Shown: in pieces, positions 8,774 to 18,803 of the stretch | Layout: every line of letters begins with the position of its first letter | How positions within the stretch are numbered: position 1 is the first letter of the stretch | NCBI GenBank assembly: GCA_017550445.1 | Contig: JAFZOV010000140.1 | Span: 1 to 41,693 of the forward strand | Direction of reading: 5' to 3' | DNA length: 41,693 bases | Source of the DNA: Fibrobacter sp. | GTDB lineage: Bacteria; Fibrobacterota; Fibrobacteria; Fibrobacterales; Fibrobacteraceae | Position numbers and translations under genes: made by a program | Notes under the pieces: generated by a model | What the model was told of the DNA's origin: nothing | The model's input: only the letters and a program-made list of their open reading frames with translations | Database searches by the model: none

Positions 8774-11557
8774 ATGGTGTGTAGGCGTATATCCTTTTTT
8801 TGCACTTCGCTGCTGTTGGCGCTGTCTGCGTTTGTCTCGTCGTGTTCCGATGACGGCGGTTCGGACAGCGTGGTGACGCCGGGTGGCGATCCCGGATTTG
8901 CAGGCAACGGAGCTTCGCTCCCGTTCGTGGGAGGCCCGGTAATGTTTACCGAGGTCGATCCGGTCAATATCACCTACAAGGACCATGAGGGCGACGATGC
9001 CGGCTGGGTGGAACTTTTTAATACATCTGCCGATACGGTTAATTTGTCTGGAATTGCGCTGACCGATAACATTGCGGATCCGTTCAAGTGGAAGTTCGGG
9101 GATGCGAAAATTCCTCCGATGTCCTTTATGCTTGTATTTATGTCGGGCAAGGACTATCCCGATTATGTGGCGCCGCACGATTCCATAGGCATGATCGGGC
9201 ATGGTTGCTGGACCTGGACCGATGCGCAGAGCGACCCGCCGGGTTACAGCTATGCAAACCCGCTTGAAGGCCAGAAGAAGAACTGCTTTTGGGAAGATGG
9301 CGAGGCGCGTGTCGGCGCCGTCATGAAGCTTGGCGAGAACGAGGAACTGGGGTGGTCCTCCATCGCTGTGTTCGTGGGCACAGGGAGTTCCGATCCGGAC
9401 GATGTCCTCGATATTTCCAAGATGAACGAATTCCTGATACAGGCGTACATCACGCAGGACAGGAAGGTCTCTTTCCGGCTGACGCAGCCCGATGTGGAAG
9501 ACTGGAAGGGCTACGAGATTGTACTTACGGGCACGGGAGATTCCTCTACCGTCTATAGCGTGCCGCTCCCGACGGGAACGACTTTCCCCGATCTCGAGAA
9601 CATTTACGGTACCCGCATAAGCCCGGAAGCGAACGAGTCGCAGGAAGTGTATTTAAAGGTATTCGACTACATTGCGCGTAATCGCGGGCACGAGCCGCAT
9701 GCCGCCTTCAAACTGAAAAAGTCGGGTGGCAGCCTGTACCTGGTGAATGCGGATACGGCCATCGTGGATTCTGTCGCATATCCCGACATGCCGCTCGGAA
9801 AGAGTTGGAATTTCGGAACGTTGTCCGATGGTTCTACGGGATTCGGTTTTGCAGAGCCGAGCCCGAACGGGCTTGTTACCGTCAATGTGGTGCAGTCGCG
9901 TTCGCCCGCGCTCGATACGCTTGCGGAATTCCCTCCCTCGGGATTCTACTCCAAGCCTTTTGCCGTTACATTGCCCGAAAGCGCCCAGGCCCGTTGCGAA
10001 AAGGGCGGCGTGCCGCCTACCGCGAGTAGCCCTGTGGCGACATCGTTACAGATAAACGAAACGACAGTGCTCCGCTGCGTTTCGTTTGTGGCGGGCGCGC
10101 TTCCCGGCGACGAAATCGAACGCACTTATGTATTTGAAGATGCCCCTGCTGTGCCGGCGATATTCCTGACGGTGGAACCGAATTCGCTTTTCGACCCGGA
10201 TACGGGCATATACATGGAGGGCAACTTTGCGCAAGAGAAGGAACCGCATTACGGTGCGAACTACTGGCTCGACAAGGAGGTCCCCGTGACGGTAGATTTC
10301 CTGGAACCGGGCACGAACGCTCCGGCCTTCTCGAAGAATGCGGGCCTCAAGATTTTCGGCAATTACAGCCGCCAGAACAAGAAGAAATCCGTGGCGATCA
10401 CCTTCCGCGAAAAGTATGGCGATAGCCGCCTCAAGTACGCGCTGTTCCCCGAGTTCCCGGAACTTACCAAGTTCAAGGTTTTCATCTTGAGGAACAACGG
10501 CAGCAACTTCCCCAATGACTATATCCGCGACAGGCTCGCAAGTTCCGTGAGCGAAGGGCTCGGGGTCGATTACCAGCGCGGGCGATTTGCCGTCGTGTAC
10601 TACAACGGCGAGTATTTCGGCATCCACAGCATCCGTGAGCGTTCTACCGAATACTACTTCGAGACGCATTACGGGATAGACCCCAATGCGGTCGACTTGA
10701 TTAAGGCGGACAATTCTGTTACGGCGGGTTCCTCCGTGGATTACGTCAAGCTGATGGATTGGCTGGAATTGCACCACCTCGATGACGAGGAAAGCTATGC
10801 TTACATGGCCTCGCAAATTGACGTGGATAATTACATGAATTACGTGCAGACGGAACTTTACGCGAACAACCGCGACTGGCCAGCGAACAACATGAAGAAG
10901 TGGCGCGGGACTAACCCGAAAACCAAGTGGAAGTGGTTCCTGTACGATTTGGATTTCGGCATGGGAAACGATTACAGCGAGTTTACGAACAACATATTCG
11001 AGTTTGCCGCCGCCGAGGATGGGGAAGGCTGGCCGAATGGTCCCGAGCATACCTTGCTGTTGCGTCGCATGCTCGAAAACGAGGGCTTCAAGACTGCGTT
11101 CGTGAACCGCATGGCGACGCTTTTGCAGATGAATTTCGAGAGCTCGCGCGTGCTTGCCCGCATAGAGAAGATGATGGCCGAAATCGAGTCGGAAGTCCCG
11201 CGTGACCAAAAACGTTGGGGCCAGAGCAAGACCCGCATGGCCGAACATCTGGAAATCATCAAGGACTTCGCGAAGGAGCGCCCGGGTGTTGTGCTTGCCG
11301 AAATGCAGGAATATTTCGGGCTTGGCAAGGTTGCCGATGTGACCTTGTCTTCGACCGGGTCCGGAACGGTGGCGGTTCACGGACTCAAATTGGATGTGCC
11401 GACCCTGAGGGTGCACTTCTTCGAGAACTTCCCGGTGACGGTCTCTGCGGAGCCCTTGGCGGGCGGTGTGTTTACCGGCTGGAGCGATGGCGTGAAGGAG
11501 CCTACGCGTACGATTTTGCCCGGAGAAACGGAAGCGCTGACGGCGAATTTCAAGTAA
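8774..11557 (+). CDS. Large CotH-kinase lipoprotein with lamin-tail domain
   Basis: The 927-residue protein has a lipoprotein signal ending F-V-S-S-C (Cys24). A lamin-tail-type beta domain follows (about 55-180; FTEVDP, GWVELFN, LSGIALTDN). A chitobiase-C-terminal-like segment lies at about 385-455 (FPPSGFYSKPFAVTL). The CotH-kinase domain spans about 460-800 (ILRNNGSNFPNDYIRD, YNGEYFGIHSIRE, FLYDLDFGMG with the paired Asp region near residue 722). The last 75 residues resemble an InlB-type B-repeat (FTGWSDG). CotH proteins are atypical secreted kinases known from spore coats; many non-sporeformers export them with unknown substrates. The protein is probably on the cell surface. No Shine-Dalgarno is clear; a TATATT box at 8761 lies 7 nt before the ATG. 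Confidence 0.85.
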   Translation: MVCRRISFFCTSLLLALSAFVSSCSDDGGSDSVVTPGGDPGFAGNGASLPFVGGPVMFTEVDPVNITYKDHEGDDAGWVELFNTSADTVNLSGIALTDNIADPFKWKFGDAKIPPMSFMLVFMSGKDYPDYVAPHDSIGMIGHGCWTWTDAQSDPPGYSYANPLEGQKKNCFWEDGEARVGAVMKLGENEELGWSSIAVFVGTGSSDPDDVLDISKMNEFLIQAYITQDRKVSFRLTQPDVEDWKGYEIVLTGTGDSSTVYSVPLPTGTTFPDLENIYGTRISPEANESQEVYLKVFDYIARNRGHEPHAAFKLKKSGGSLYLVNADTAIVDSVAYPDMPLGKSWNFGTLSDGSTGFGFAEPSPNGLVTVNVVQSRSPALDTLAEFPPSGFYSKPFAVTLPESAQARCEKGGVPPTASSPVATSLQINETTVLRCVSFVAGALPGDEIERTYVFEDAPAVPAIFLTVEPNSLFDPDTGIYMEGNFAQEKEPHYGANYWLDKEVPVTVDFLEPGTNAPAFSKNAGLKIFGNYSRQNKKKSVAITFREKYGDSRLKYALFPEFPELTKFKVFILRNNGSNFPNDYIRDRLASSVSEGLGVDYQRGRFAVVYYNGEYFGIHSIRERSTEYYFETHYGIDPNAVDLIKADNSVTAGSSVDYVKLMDWLELHHLDDEESYAYMASQIDVDNYMNYVQTELYANNRDWPANNMKKWRGTNPKTKWKWFLYDLDFGMGNDYSEFTNNIFEFAAAEDGEGWPNGPEHTLLLRRMLENEGFKTAFVNRMATLLQMNFESSRVLARIEKMMAEIESEVPRDQKRWGQSKTRMAEHLEIIKDFAKERPGVVLAEMQEYFGLGKVADVTLSSTGSGTVAVHGLKLDVPTLRVHFFENFPVTVSAEPLAGGVFTGWSDGVKEPTRTILPGETEALTANFK

Positions 11558-11609
11558 ATTTCACTCGTCAGAGACCCCCTGTTTAAAAGATGTGATATAG
11601 ATAACATTT

Positions 11610-11640
11610 ACTGCACGTTGGTGCAGTATTTCTAGTTTCA
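11610..11640 (+). terminator. Intrinsic terminator after the large CotH gene
   Basis: A perfect 7-bp stem, A-CTGCAC / GTGCAG-T, with loop GTTG (11610-11627) is followed by TATTTCTAGTTTCA and a run of seven T at 11640-11647. It separates the CotH gene from the polysaccharide operon. Confidence 0.6.
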
Positions 11641-11715
11641 TTTTTTTGGCCTTTGTATACATGTTTTGAAATGGATTTTTCCCCGCTGTTTGTGAATTGC
11701 TAAATTTGTAAAATC

Positions 11716-13086
11716 ATGAACTACAATACCAAGATTCTTTGCATTGGCGCGGGCTATGTCGGCGGCCCCACTATGACCGTTATCGCCGACAAGTGCCCCG
11801 ACGTGAAGGTTACCGTAGTCGATATCAACCAGGCCCGTATTGATGCCTGGAATAGCGACAATCTCCCGATTTTTGAACCCGGCCTCGACGACGTGGTGAA
11901 ACGTGCCCGCGGCCGCAACCTGTTCTTCAGTACGGACATTCCTGCTGCTATCAAGGAAGCGGATATTATTTTCGTTTCGGTGAACACCCCGACCAAGACC
12001 TTCGGTCACGGTGCCGGGAAGGCATCCGACCTGCAGTATTGGGAAAAGACGGCCCGCAATATTCTGGAAATTGCCGACGAGGGCAAGATTATTGTCGAAA
12101 AGTCGACGCTTCCCGTTCGTACCGCCGCTGCGATGGAACGCATCCTGAATTCTAACGACAAGGGCCTGCATTTCGAGGTGCTCTCGAACCCGGAATTCCT
12201 TGCCGAAGGCACTGCCATCAACGACCTGTTTGAACCGGACCGCGTGCTTATCGGCAGCCACCAGACGGAATCGGGCCTCGCCGCCTGCCGGAAGCTGGTG
12301 GATGTCTATGCCCACTGGGTGCCGCGCGACCGCATCCTCACGACGAACCTCTGGAGTTCCGAACTTACGAAGCTTACCGCAAACGCCTTCCTGGCGCAGC
12401 GTATCAGCTCCATCAACTCCATCAGCGCCCTTTGCGAAAAGACCGGCGCCGACGTGGACGAAGTCGCCTACGTGATGGGTAAGGACCGCCGTATTGGCCC
12501 GAAGTTCCTCAAGGCCTCTATCGGCTTTGGTGGCTCTTGCTTCAAGAAAGACATTTTGAACCTCGTGTACCTGTGCGGTTACTACGGACTCCCCGAAGTC
12601 GCCGCCTACTGGGAAAGCGTCGTGAAGATTAACGAGTGGCAGACCCACCGTGTTGTGGACCGCATGCTTGAGACCATGTTCAACACGATTGCGGGCAAAA
12701 AGATTGCCGTGTTCGGATTTGCCTTCAAGGCAAATACTGGCGACACCCGCGAAAGCCCCGCGAACCTCGTGGTCCGTGACCTGCTGGCCGAACATGCACA
12801 GCCGGTCGTGACCGATCCGAAGGCCATCCCCGATGCCAAGCGCGACCTGAAGGACGTGATTGACCAGGTGACTTTCGAAGAAGATCCATACAAGGCTGCC
12901 GAGGGCGCACATGCCGTGGTGGTCTGCACGGAATGGAAATGTTTTGCTGAACTTGACTGGAACCGTATCTACAAGGGCATGGCCAAGCCTGCCTTCGTGT
13001 TCGATGGACGCAACATCCTGGATGCCGACGCCCTCCGTAAGATCGGCTTCGAAGTGTCTAGCATCGGTAAAGGGAAAGCGGAGTAA
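11716..13086 (+). CDS. ugd: UDP-glucose 6-dehydrogenase
   Basis: The enzyme oxidises UDP-glucose to UDP-glucuronate with two NAD+. The 456-residue sequence has the N-terminal NAD fold (GAGYVGGP), acidic VVDIN at the second strand, [21 protein letters not shown], and [10 protein letters not shown] with nucleophile Cys275. A C-terminal UDP-binding domain follows ([25 protein letters not shown]). Length and the Cys position resemble the animal-type UGDH subgroup. It heads the first glycan operon, so a hexuronic acid is probably part of the polymer. A TAAATTTG box (11701-11708) lies 7 nt before the ATG without a clear ribosome site. Confidence 0.95.
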   Translation: MNYNTKILCIGAGYVGGPTMTVIADKCPDVKVTVVDINQARIDAWNSDNLPIFEPGLDDVVKRARGRNLFFSTDIPAAIKEADIIFVSVNTPTKTFGHGAGKASDLQYWEKTARNILEIADEGKIIVEKSTLPVRTAAAMERILNSNDKGLHFEVLSNPEFLAEGTAINDLFEPDRVLIGSHQTESGLAACRKLVDVYAHWVPRDRILTTNLWSSELTKLTANAFLAQRISSINSISALCEKTGADVDEVAYVMGKDRRIGPKFLKASIGFGGSCFKKDILNLVYLCGYYGLPEVAAYWESVVKINEWQTHRVVDRMLETMFNTIAGKKIAVFGFAFKANTGDTRESPANLVVRDLLAEHAQPVVTDPKAIPDAKRDLKDVIDQVTFEEDPYKAAEGAHAVVVCTEWKCFAELDWNRIYKGMAKPAFVFDGRNILDADALRKIGFEVSSIGKGKAE

Positions 13087-13092
13087 GCTGTT

Positions 13093-14199
13093 TTGAAAAT
13101 TGCTGTTGTAGGTACACGCGGTATTCCTGATATTATGGGTGGTATTGAAACCCATTGCCAGCAGTTGTATCCGCGCATTGTGGAACGTGGGGCGGAAGTA
13201 GTTGTTTTTGCACGCAAAGCTTATACGCCTCAGAAGGATCCCTATGTTTATAAGGGCGTTCAGGTGGTTCCTGTTTATGCGCCCAAGATTTCGGGAATAG
13301 AAACGATTGTCCACACGTTCAGGTGCTTCCTGAAGGTGCTGGCGTGGAAACCCGATATTGTGCATTTGCACGCCATTGGCCCGTCGTTTGTGGCGCCTTT
13401 CTTCAGGCTTGCCGGTCTCAAGGTCGTTTATACCCATCATGGACAGGATTACAACCGTGCCAAATGGGGCCTGCTCGCGAAGACGATTCTCCGCCTGAGC
13501 GAATATGTGGGGACTAAATTCTCGAACCGGGTTATTGTTATTTCGGACCTCCTGGAAAGGTGGCTCCAGAAACGGTACAAGTGCAACAAGACTGCCCGTA
13601 TCAATAACGGGGTGACGTTGCCTTCCTCCCTGTCTGAAGACAAGCGGCAACAATGGCTCGGCAAGTACGGGCTTTTGGGCAAGCGCTATATCTTTGCCTT
13701 GGGGCGATTTGTCGAAGAGAAGGGTTTCCATGACCTGATCGCTGCGTACAAGAAGATGGAACTTGCCGACGTTTCGCTTGTGATTGCCGGTGCCGAAGAT
13801 TTTGAGTCCGAGTACGTGAACAAGATGAAGGCTGATGCCGCCGAGGTGGGAGCCATCCTTCCGGGTTTTATTCATGGTGAGGAACTTCAGGTGCTTTTCG
13901 AGAATGCGTCCCTGTTTGTGATACCGAGTTATCATGAAGGACTCCCGATTGTACTGCTTGAAGCTCTCGGCTACAACAGGAACGTGGTGGCAAGCGATAT
14001 TCCGGCCAATATGGAAGTTCCCTTGCCCGAGGAATGTTTCTACGAACTGGGGGATGTCGATGAATTGGCTAAGAAGATGCGCCATTTCATGGAAAACCCG
14101 ATGTTGTGTGATTTCAAGCAGATTGTCAAGGAACATTACAACTGGGATACTATTGCAGACCAAACGATGGCGTTGTACAAGAGCTTGATCACGAAATAA
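13093..14199 (+). CDS. GT4 glycosyltransferase (DUF1972-type N-terminus)
   Basis: The 368-residue protein begins VVGTRGIPDIMGGIETHCQQ, the glycine-rich acceptor-side motif of the DUF1972/GT4 group that includes rhamnosyltransferases. The C-terminal donor domain contains ALGRFVEEKGFHDLI and the E-x7-E-like segment SYHEGLPIVLLEALGY. It is a cytoplasmic, retaining-type transferase that should add one sugar to a lipid-linked intermediate. The start is a TTG at 13093, 6 nt after ugd, preceded by GGAG; no better start exists because VVGTRG must be near the N-terminus. The donor sugar cannot be assigned. Confidence 0.88.
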   Translation: MKIAVVGTRGIPDIMGGIETHCQQLYPRIVERGAEVVVFARKAYTPQKDPYVYKGVQVVPVYAPKISGIETIVHTFRCFLKVLAWKPDIVHLHAIGPSFVAPFFRLAGLKVVYTHHGQDYNRAKWGLLAKTILRLSEYVGTKFSNRVIVISDLLERWLQKRYKCNKTARINNGVTLPSSLSEDKRQQWLGKYGLLGKRYIFALGRFVEEKGFHDLIAAYKKMELADVSLVIAGAEDFESEYVNKMKADAAEVGAILPGFIHGEELQVLFENASLFVIPSYHEGLPIVLLEALGYNRNVVASDIPANMEVPLPEECFYELGDVDELAKKMRHFMENPMLCDFKQIVKEHYNWDTIADQTMALYKSLITK

Positions 14200-14217
14200 G
14201 TTTTTGAGGAATTTGTT

Positions 14218-15312
14218 ATGAGTTGCGCGAATTGTAATTGCGGTTCCAGTAAAGTTCAGATGCCGACCGACGTGTCCGTGATAACGACATATCGTTGCCA
14301 GATGCGTTGCAAGATGTGTAACATCTGGAAGAACCCGACCAAGAAAAGCGAAGAAATACAGGCGAAAGATTTGGAGATTCTTCCGCAGCTCAAGTTTGCA
14401 AACGTAACTGGTGGCGAACCGTTTATCCGCCAGGATTTGGAAGATATCGTGGAAGTTCTTTTCACGAAGGCTCCGCGTATTGTTATCAGTACGAGCGGCT
14501 GGTGGGTGGACCGCGTTATTAAGTTGGCCGAACGTTTCCCGAACATTGGCATCCGCGTGTCCATCGAAGGCCTTGAGGGAACCAACAACTTCTTGCGCGG
14601 CCGTGATGACGGTTTTGAACGCGGCATGAAGACCCTCAAGACGCTGCATGAGATGGGCGTGAAGGACATTGGCTTTGGCCAGACGCTCAGCAACTGGAAC
14701 AGCAATGACCTGATTCCGCTTTACGAGCTTGCGCTCTCGATGAACTTCGAGTTCGCGACGGCCGCCTTCCACAACAGCTACTACTTCCACAAGGAAGACA
14801 ACCAGATTAGCAACAAGGAAGAACTCTGCGAGAACATTGGCAAGCTGGTGAACCGGTTGCTGAAAGAGAACAACCCGAAGTCCTGGTTCCGTGCGTTCTT
14901 CAACCTGGGGCTCATCAAGTACATCCAGGGCGGCAAGCGCATGCTGCCGTGCGAGGCGGGCTCGGTGAACTTCTTTACGGACCCGTGGGGCGAAGTTTAC
15001 CCCTGCAACGGGCTTGAACCGCGTTATTGGCAAGAGAGCATGGGCAACATCCACAACGCCAAGAATTTCGAAGAAATCTGGTTCAGCGAGCAGGCTCAGA
15101 GGGTCCGTGAAAAGGTGCGCTCCTGCCCCAAGAACTGCTGGATGGTTGGCACTGCGGCTCCTGTGATGAAAAAGTATATCGCACAAGTAGCACCGTGGGT
15201 GCTCAAGGCAAAGCTCAAGAGCTTGTTCGGCAAGGAAATCGACTGCTCCTGCTTCCCGACGTTTGATGTGGGCCAGGATCCGCGTCAGGGCGACTTGAGA
15301 ATTGAAGGGTAG
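14218..15312 (+). CDS. Radical SAM/SPASM protein in a glycan operon
   Basis: The 364-residue protein has the radical-SAM cluster motif C-x3-C-x2-C (Cys27, Cys31, Cys34) and the GGEP glycine-rich SAM motif (near residue 65). A SPASM-like region starts near residue 241 (LPCEAG, PWGEVYPCNG, SCPKNCW) that should bind auxiliary iron-sulfur clusters. It also carries three cysteines at the N-terminus (C3, C6, C8) and a C-S-C pair near the end. Such proteins modify peptides, sugars or cofactors by radical chemistry. Its position between glycosyltransferases with near-zero gaps suggests a sugar or headgroup modification. No peptide precursor gene was seen nearby. The exact substrate is unknown. Confidence 0.88.
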   Translation: MSCANCNCGSSKVQMPTDVSVITTYRCQMRCKMCNIWKNPTKKSEEIQAKDLEILPQLKFANVTGGEPFIRQDLEDIVEVLFTKAPRIVISTSGWWVDRVIKLAERFPNIGIRVSIEGLEGTNNFLRGRDDGFERGMKTLKTLHEMGVKDIGFGQTLSNWNSNDLIPLYELALSMNFEFATAAFHNSYYFHKEDNQISNKEELCENIGKLVNRLLKENNPKSWFRAFFNLGLIKYIQGGKRMLPCEAGSVNFFTDPWGEVYPCNGLEPRYWQESMGNIHNAKNFEEIWFSEQAQRVREKVRSCPKNCWMVGTAAPVMKKYIAQVAPWVLKAKLKSLFGKEIDCSCFPTFDVGQDPRQGDLRIEG

Positions 15313-15322
15313 TAGGTGCGCG

Positions 15323-16501
15323 ATGCGTGTCTTGCTTGCGAATAAGTTTTATTACCGTCGCGGTGGCGATTGCGTTTATTCGATAGAACTGGAAAAACTC
15401 TTGAAAGAGGCGGGACACGAGGTCGCCTTTTTCGCTATGGACTATCCTGAAAATTTGGAAAGCAAGTGGAGCGCCTATTGGCCGAGTGAGGTCGCGTTTA
15501 CCCCAAAGAAACCGACAGCGTTTTTTAAGGCTTTTAGACGTCCTTTTGGTGACGGCGAGACGGTAAATAAGTTTACGGCCTTGCTTGACAGCTTCAAGCC
15601 TGACGTGCTACACTTGAACAACATCCATACGCAGCTTTCCCCCGTGATTGCGGAGATTGCACACGCACGAGGTGTTAAGGTGGTGTGGACTCTGCACGAT
15701 TACAAACTGGTTTGCCCTGCCTATACGTGCCTAAGTAATGGCAAAGTCTGCGAGGATTGCATTGCGGGAGACAAGCGGAACTGTACCGCAAAGAAGTGTC
15801 TCAAGAATAGCGGGCTTGCCAGCAAGATTGCCGAGAAGGAAGCCTTGGCCTGGAATCGCGAACGTCTGGAAAAGTGCGTGGACGCGTTTGTCTGTCCGAG
15901 TTTTTTCATGAAGACCAAGATGGAACAGGATGGATTCGATTCTGGGAAATTGCTGGCTCTCCATAACTTTGTCGATGAGTCCAAGTTTGCACATGCTTCT
16001 ATAGAGCGGGAACGCAGTTACTGTTTTGTGGGCCGCCTTTCTGCCGAAAAAGGTGCCGAGACTCTGTTGCAGGTGGCGTCCAAAATAGATGTTCCGTTGT
16101 ATGTGCTTGGGACTGGTCCCTTGGAAGCGGAACTCAAGGCCCGCTATGCCGACACTTCACAAATTCATTTTATGGGGCATTGCGATTGGGATACCTGCAA
16201 GTCTTTTTTGCTCAAGTGCAAGTTCAGCGTGGTGCCAAGCGAATGGTACGAAAACAACCCGTTTTCGGTGATTGAACCGCTTTGCCTAGGAACACCTGTA
16301 CTGGGAGCGAACATTGGCGGGATTCCCGAACTTATTGAACCGGGGAAAACCGGTGAACTTTTTGAGTCGTGCAATGCTGCTGACCTCGAGACCAAGATTC
16401 GTCTGATGCTTGATAAGGATTATTCCTTCGACGTGGAACCGATACGTGCGCTTTTTTCCAAGAATCACTATTTGGAACAGATGATGTCTGTTTATAGGTA
16501 G
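15323..16501 (+). CDS. GT4 family glycosyltransferase
   Basis: The 392-residue protein starts MRVLLANKFYYRRGG, a pattern common in capsule GT4 enzymes. The middle has WTLHDYKLVCPAYTC followed by a cysteine-rich patch (GKVCEDCIAGDKRNC). The C-terminal domain carries FVGRLSAEKGAETLL, PSEWYENNPFSVIEPL and GIPELI. It likely transfers a sugar from a nucleotide donor on the cytoplasmic face. I chose the ATG at 15323, preceded by AGGTG; an upstream TTG at 15302 would overlap the radical SAM gene. Donor and acceptor are unknown. Confidence 0.88.
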   Translation: MRVLLANKFYYRRGGDCVYSIELEKLLKEAGHEVAFFAMDYPENLESKWSAYWPSEVAFTPKKPTAFFKAFRRPFGDGETVNKFTALLDSFKPDVLHLNNIHTQLSPVIAEIAHARGVKVVWTLHDYKLVCPAYTCLSNGKVCEDCIAGDKRNCTAKKCLKNSGLASKIAEKEALAWNRERLEKCVDAFVCPSFFMKTKMEQDGFDSGKLLALHNFVDESKFAHASIERERSYCFVGRLSAEKGAETLLQVASKIDVPLYVLGTGPLEAELKARYADTSQIHFMGHCDWDTCKSFLLKCKFSVVPSEWYENNPFSVIEPLCLGTPVLGANIGGIPELIEPGKTGELFESCNAADLETKIRLMLDKDYSFDVEPIRALFSKNHYLEQMMSVYR

Positions 16502-16506
16502 CGAGG

Positions 16507-17505
16507 ATGTCGCAAGCTCAGCCTTTGATTTCGGTTATCGTGCCTGTTTATAAGGTCGAGGAGTACCTGGACCAGTGCGTAGAAAGCATTGCTGGGCAGA
16601 CTTACAGGAATCTGGAAATAATCCTGGTGGACGACGGCTCGCCAGACAAATGCCCCGGATTGTGCGACGACTGGGCCGCGAAGGATTCGCGGATAAAGGT
16701 TGTGCATAAAGTGAATGGAGGGCTGGGCGATGCCCGCAATGCGGGACTTGCGGTGTCGAAAGGGGATTATATCGGGTTTATTGATAGTGATGACTGGTGC
16801 GAATCAGACATGTTCCAAGAATTACTGAATGTGTGCCAGGAATATGATGCCCCAGTATCAGTTTGCAATGTTTTTATTGAATGGGAATGTGGCTGGCCGA
16901 CGGAACAGACGGTTTTTGCGACGGAAAACAGATGCCAGAATCGGGTTGAAGTGCTTCGCCAGTTCTTTAGGGGCAAGTTGACCGCTTGGGCGTGCAACAA
17001 GTTGTATCGCAGGGATATGGCGCCCTATTTGCAATATCCCAAGCAAAGTTACGAAGATATTCCGGTGGCAAGGGATCTTTTTGCTCAAACCCCGAAGGTG
17101 GCGTTTTGCTCCAAGTCGCTTTACCATTATCGTCAACGTCAAGGAAGCATTGTTCATTCAAAAGTGAATCCTGCACAGTATAAATATATTGAAGAACTGC
17201 AAAAGAATGTGGAGATGGCAAAAGCGTTCGGGCTCGAAAATGAGGCTGTTGCAAGTATGGCGGTAAGTTCATTCAATTTTCTTGAAAAGATATGTGCGAA
17301 GCAGTCCGAAGAATTACAACCACTTATACAGCCGCTTGTCGATAATATCCGTCGCGGAAAGCCGTTCCTGAAAACTCTTTCGACCCGAAAACTGGACAAG
17401 GGTTTTATGTGGCTTTTGGGGTCAAATGTGCCGCATTGTGTTGTTTTTGGAATGCGTCGTATTCTCCAGTGGTTTTATTGGAAGTTAAATTTGAAAAAAT
17501 CCTAG
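16507..17505 (+). CDS. GT2 family glycosyltransferase
   Basis: The 332-residue protein has a GT-A fold at the N-terminus: ISVIVPVYKVEEYL, VDDGSPD, GLGDARNAG and the metal-binding FIDSDDW motif (near residue 96). These are standard for inverting GT2 enzymes of exopolysaccharide and O-antigen synthesis. The C-terminal 120 residues are less conserved, with one weakly hydrophobic stretch. Base composition becomes more AT-rich from here on, a common sign of exchangeable polysaccharide genes. It lies 5 nt after the GT4 gene and 3 nt before the polymerase gene. Confidence 0.9.
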   Translation: MSQAQPLISVIVPVYKVEEYLDQCVESIAGQTYRNLEIILVDDGSPDKCPGLCDDWAAKDSRIKVVHKVNGGLGDARNAGLAVSKGDYIGFIDSDDWCESDMFQELLNVCQEYDAPVSVCNVFIEWECGWPTEQTVFATENRCQNRVEVLRQFFRGKLTAWACNKLYRRDMAPYLQYPKQSYEDIPVARDLFAQTPKVAFCSKSLYHYRQRQGSIVHSKVNPAQYKYIEELQKNVEMAKAFGLENEAVASMAVSSFNFLEKICAKQSEELQPLIQPLVDNIRRGKPFLKTLSTRKLDKGFMWLLGSNVPHCVVFGMRRILQWFYWKLNLKKS

Positions 17506-17508
17506 TTT

Positions 17509-18801
17509 ATGCAAACTGCTGTTGCCGCTTATTTTGCTTTTGCCTTGATCAATTACCGCCTTGCGGTGTTGTTTCTGGCTCCTATTGGGTTGTTTTTAAG
17601 CCACTTCCCTTTTGTGGATGGCCAAATTTTTTCGTTTTTTGATGTCTGCTGTCTTGGCCTTTCGGCACTCCTTCCCTTCAAGACGAATTTTATCTCGAAA
17701 CTCAAGACGTATCCGTTTTTAGCGGCGAGCCTGCTTGTATTTATTTCTTATTGCGTTACTAATGTACTTGCCGAGGCGCATTGGCCGAGTACAATCTTTT
17801 CTTTTAACACGGTTCATGTGTTCCCGTTCGTGGTTTGGTGCGTGCTTGACGAAAAAAAGGATGTGCGGTGGCTATTGGGTGCTTATGCCGTATTCTTCTC
17901 GTTTAGTGCGATTTATGCCTTGATAGAACTTGCCTTAGACGACAATATCATTTTGGACAGCCTCATTACAAAACGGTTGGTAAACGAGAATGTGTTGAAT
18001 TATGATGAGGTCCGTTTTGGGGTAAAACGGCTTCAAAGTATTTTCTGTACGCCAATGTCAATGGGTCTTGCCATGGCGACCTTTGCATATGTCCTTTACG
18101 AAAAGGGCAAGATGATGCAACAGAAGAATTTCTTCCTGTTCGTCTTGATGATGATGTGCTTTATTTTGCCTTGGCTGACGGGAGCAAGGTCTGTTTTTAT
18201 CCCGGCTTTGATTATACTCTTCCCTGTATTGAATGCTACCTTGAAAAACGGAAGTTTTGCTCTTTTGAAAATCGGCATTGTTGGTGGGATAGTCTTTGCC
18301 GGTGGCGGTTGGATTTGGAGCTTGGTTGATTCGTTCATCCATTCCGATACGGCAGTGACGGGCAGTAGCTTTGATATGAGGTTGATGCAGTTCGCTGTTA
18401 TTTTGCCGTTTTTCTTTAATTCGCCCATTTGGGGAAACGGTTTTGCTTTCGTATGGAGTTTTGTGAAGGCTGTTGATAAGGATCTTTTTGGTGCCGAAAG
18501 TATCTGGATGCAAATTCTTGTTGATTATGGCTTGTTAGGGGCTATAGGTTATATAGCCTGCATTTATGCGATATATCGTTCGCTGACAAAGTATAAGCCC
18601 GAGGGAAAGTATTTGCCGATAGCCATTATCATTGGCTACACGATGTCTACTTTCTTGGAGTTGGAGCTTAATTTCTTCTTTATAATGACCATGATTCTTA
18701 TAAAGAATTATGAATGGGAAATAGAAAAGAAACTAGAAGAAGGCGAGGCAGAAAACGCAGATGGTGAAATCGGTAGCGAGAACAATTCTGTGGAAAAATA
18801 A
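17509..18801 (+). CDS. Wzy-like polysaccharide polymerase / O-antigen ligase family protein
   Basis: The 430-residue protein has about ten to twelve hydrophobic helices and a large loop around residues 250-300 (FIHSDTAVTGSSFDMRL), followed by PIWGNGF. This matches the Wzy/WaaL superfamily layout in which a periplasmic loop holds the active site. The LTGARS segment before the loop is also typical. It presumably polymerises lipid-linked repeat units in the periplasm after flipping by the Wzx-like protein at 18804-20240. Sequence alone does not separate polymerase from ligase; the Wzx neighbour and lack of another candidate favour polymerase. The stop lies 2 nt from the stop of the opposing flippase gene. 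Composition is AT-rich. Confidence 0.75.
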   Translation: MQTAVAAYFAFALINYRLAVLFLAPIGLFLSHFPFVDGQIFSFFDVCCLGLSALLPFKTNFISKLKTYPFLAASLLVFISYCVTNVLAEAHWPSTIFSFNTVHVFPFVVWCVLDEKKDVRWLLGAYAVFFSFSAIYALIELALDDNIILDSLITKRLVNENVLNYDEVRFGVKRLQSIFCTPMSMGLAMATFAYVLYEKGKMMQQKNFFLFVLMMMCFILPWLTGARSVFIPALIILFPVLNATLKNGSFALLKIGIVGGIVFAGGGWIWSLVDSFIHSDTAVTGSSFDMRLMQFAVILPFFFNSPIWGNGFAFVWSFVKAVDKDLFGAESIWMQILVDYGLLGAIGYIACIYAIYRSLTKYKPEGKYLPIAIIIGYTMSTFLELELNFFFIMTMILIKNYEWEIEKKLEEGEAENADGEIGSENNSVEK

Positions 18802-18803
18802 AC

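Noticed and set aside
11638..15186. A very long open frame on the minus strand (about 1180 codons)
   Set aside because: It lies fully antisense to ugd, a GT4 and the radical SAM gene, all with clear motifs. It is low-similarity, His/Arg-rich text typical of the complement of GC-rich coding sequence.
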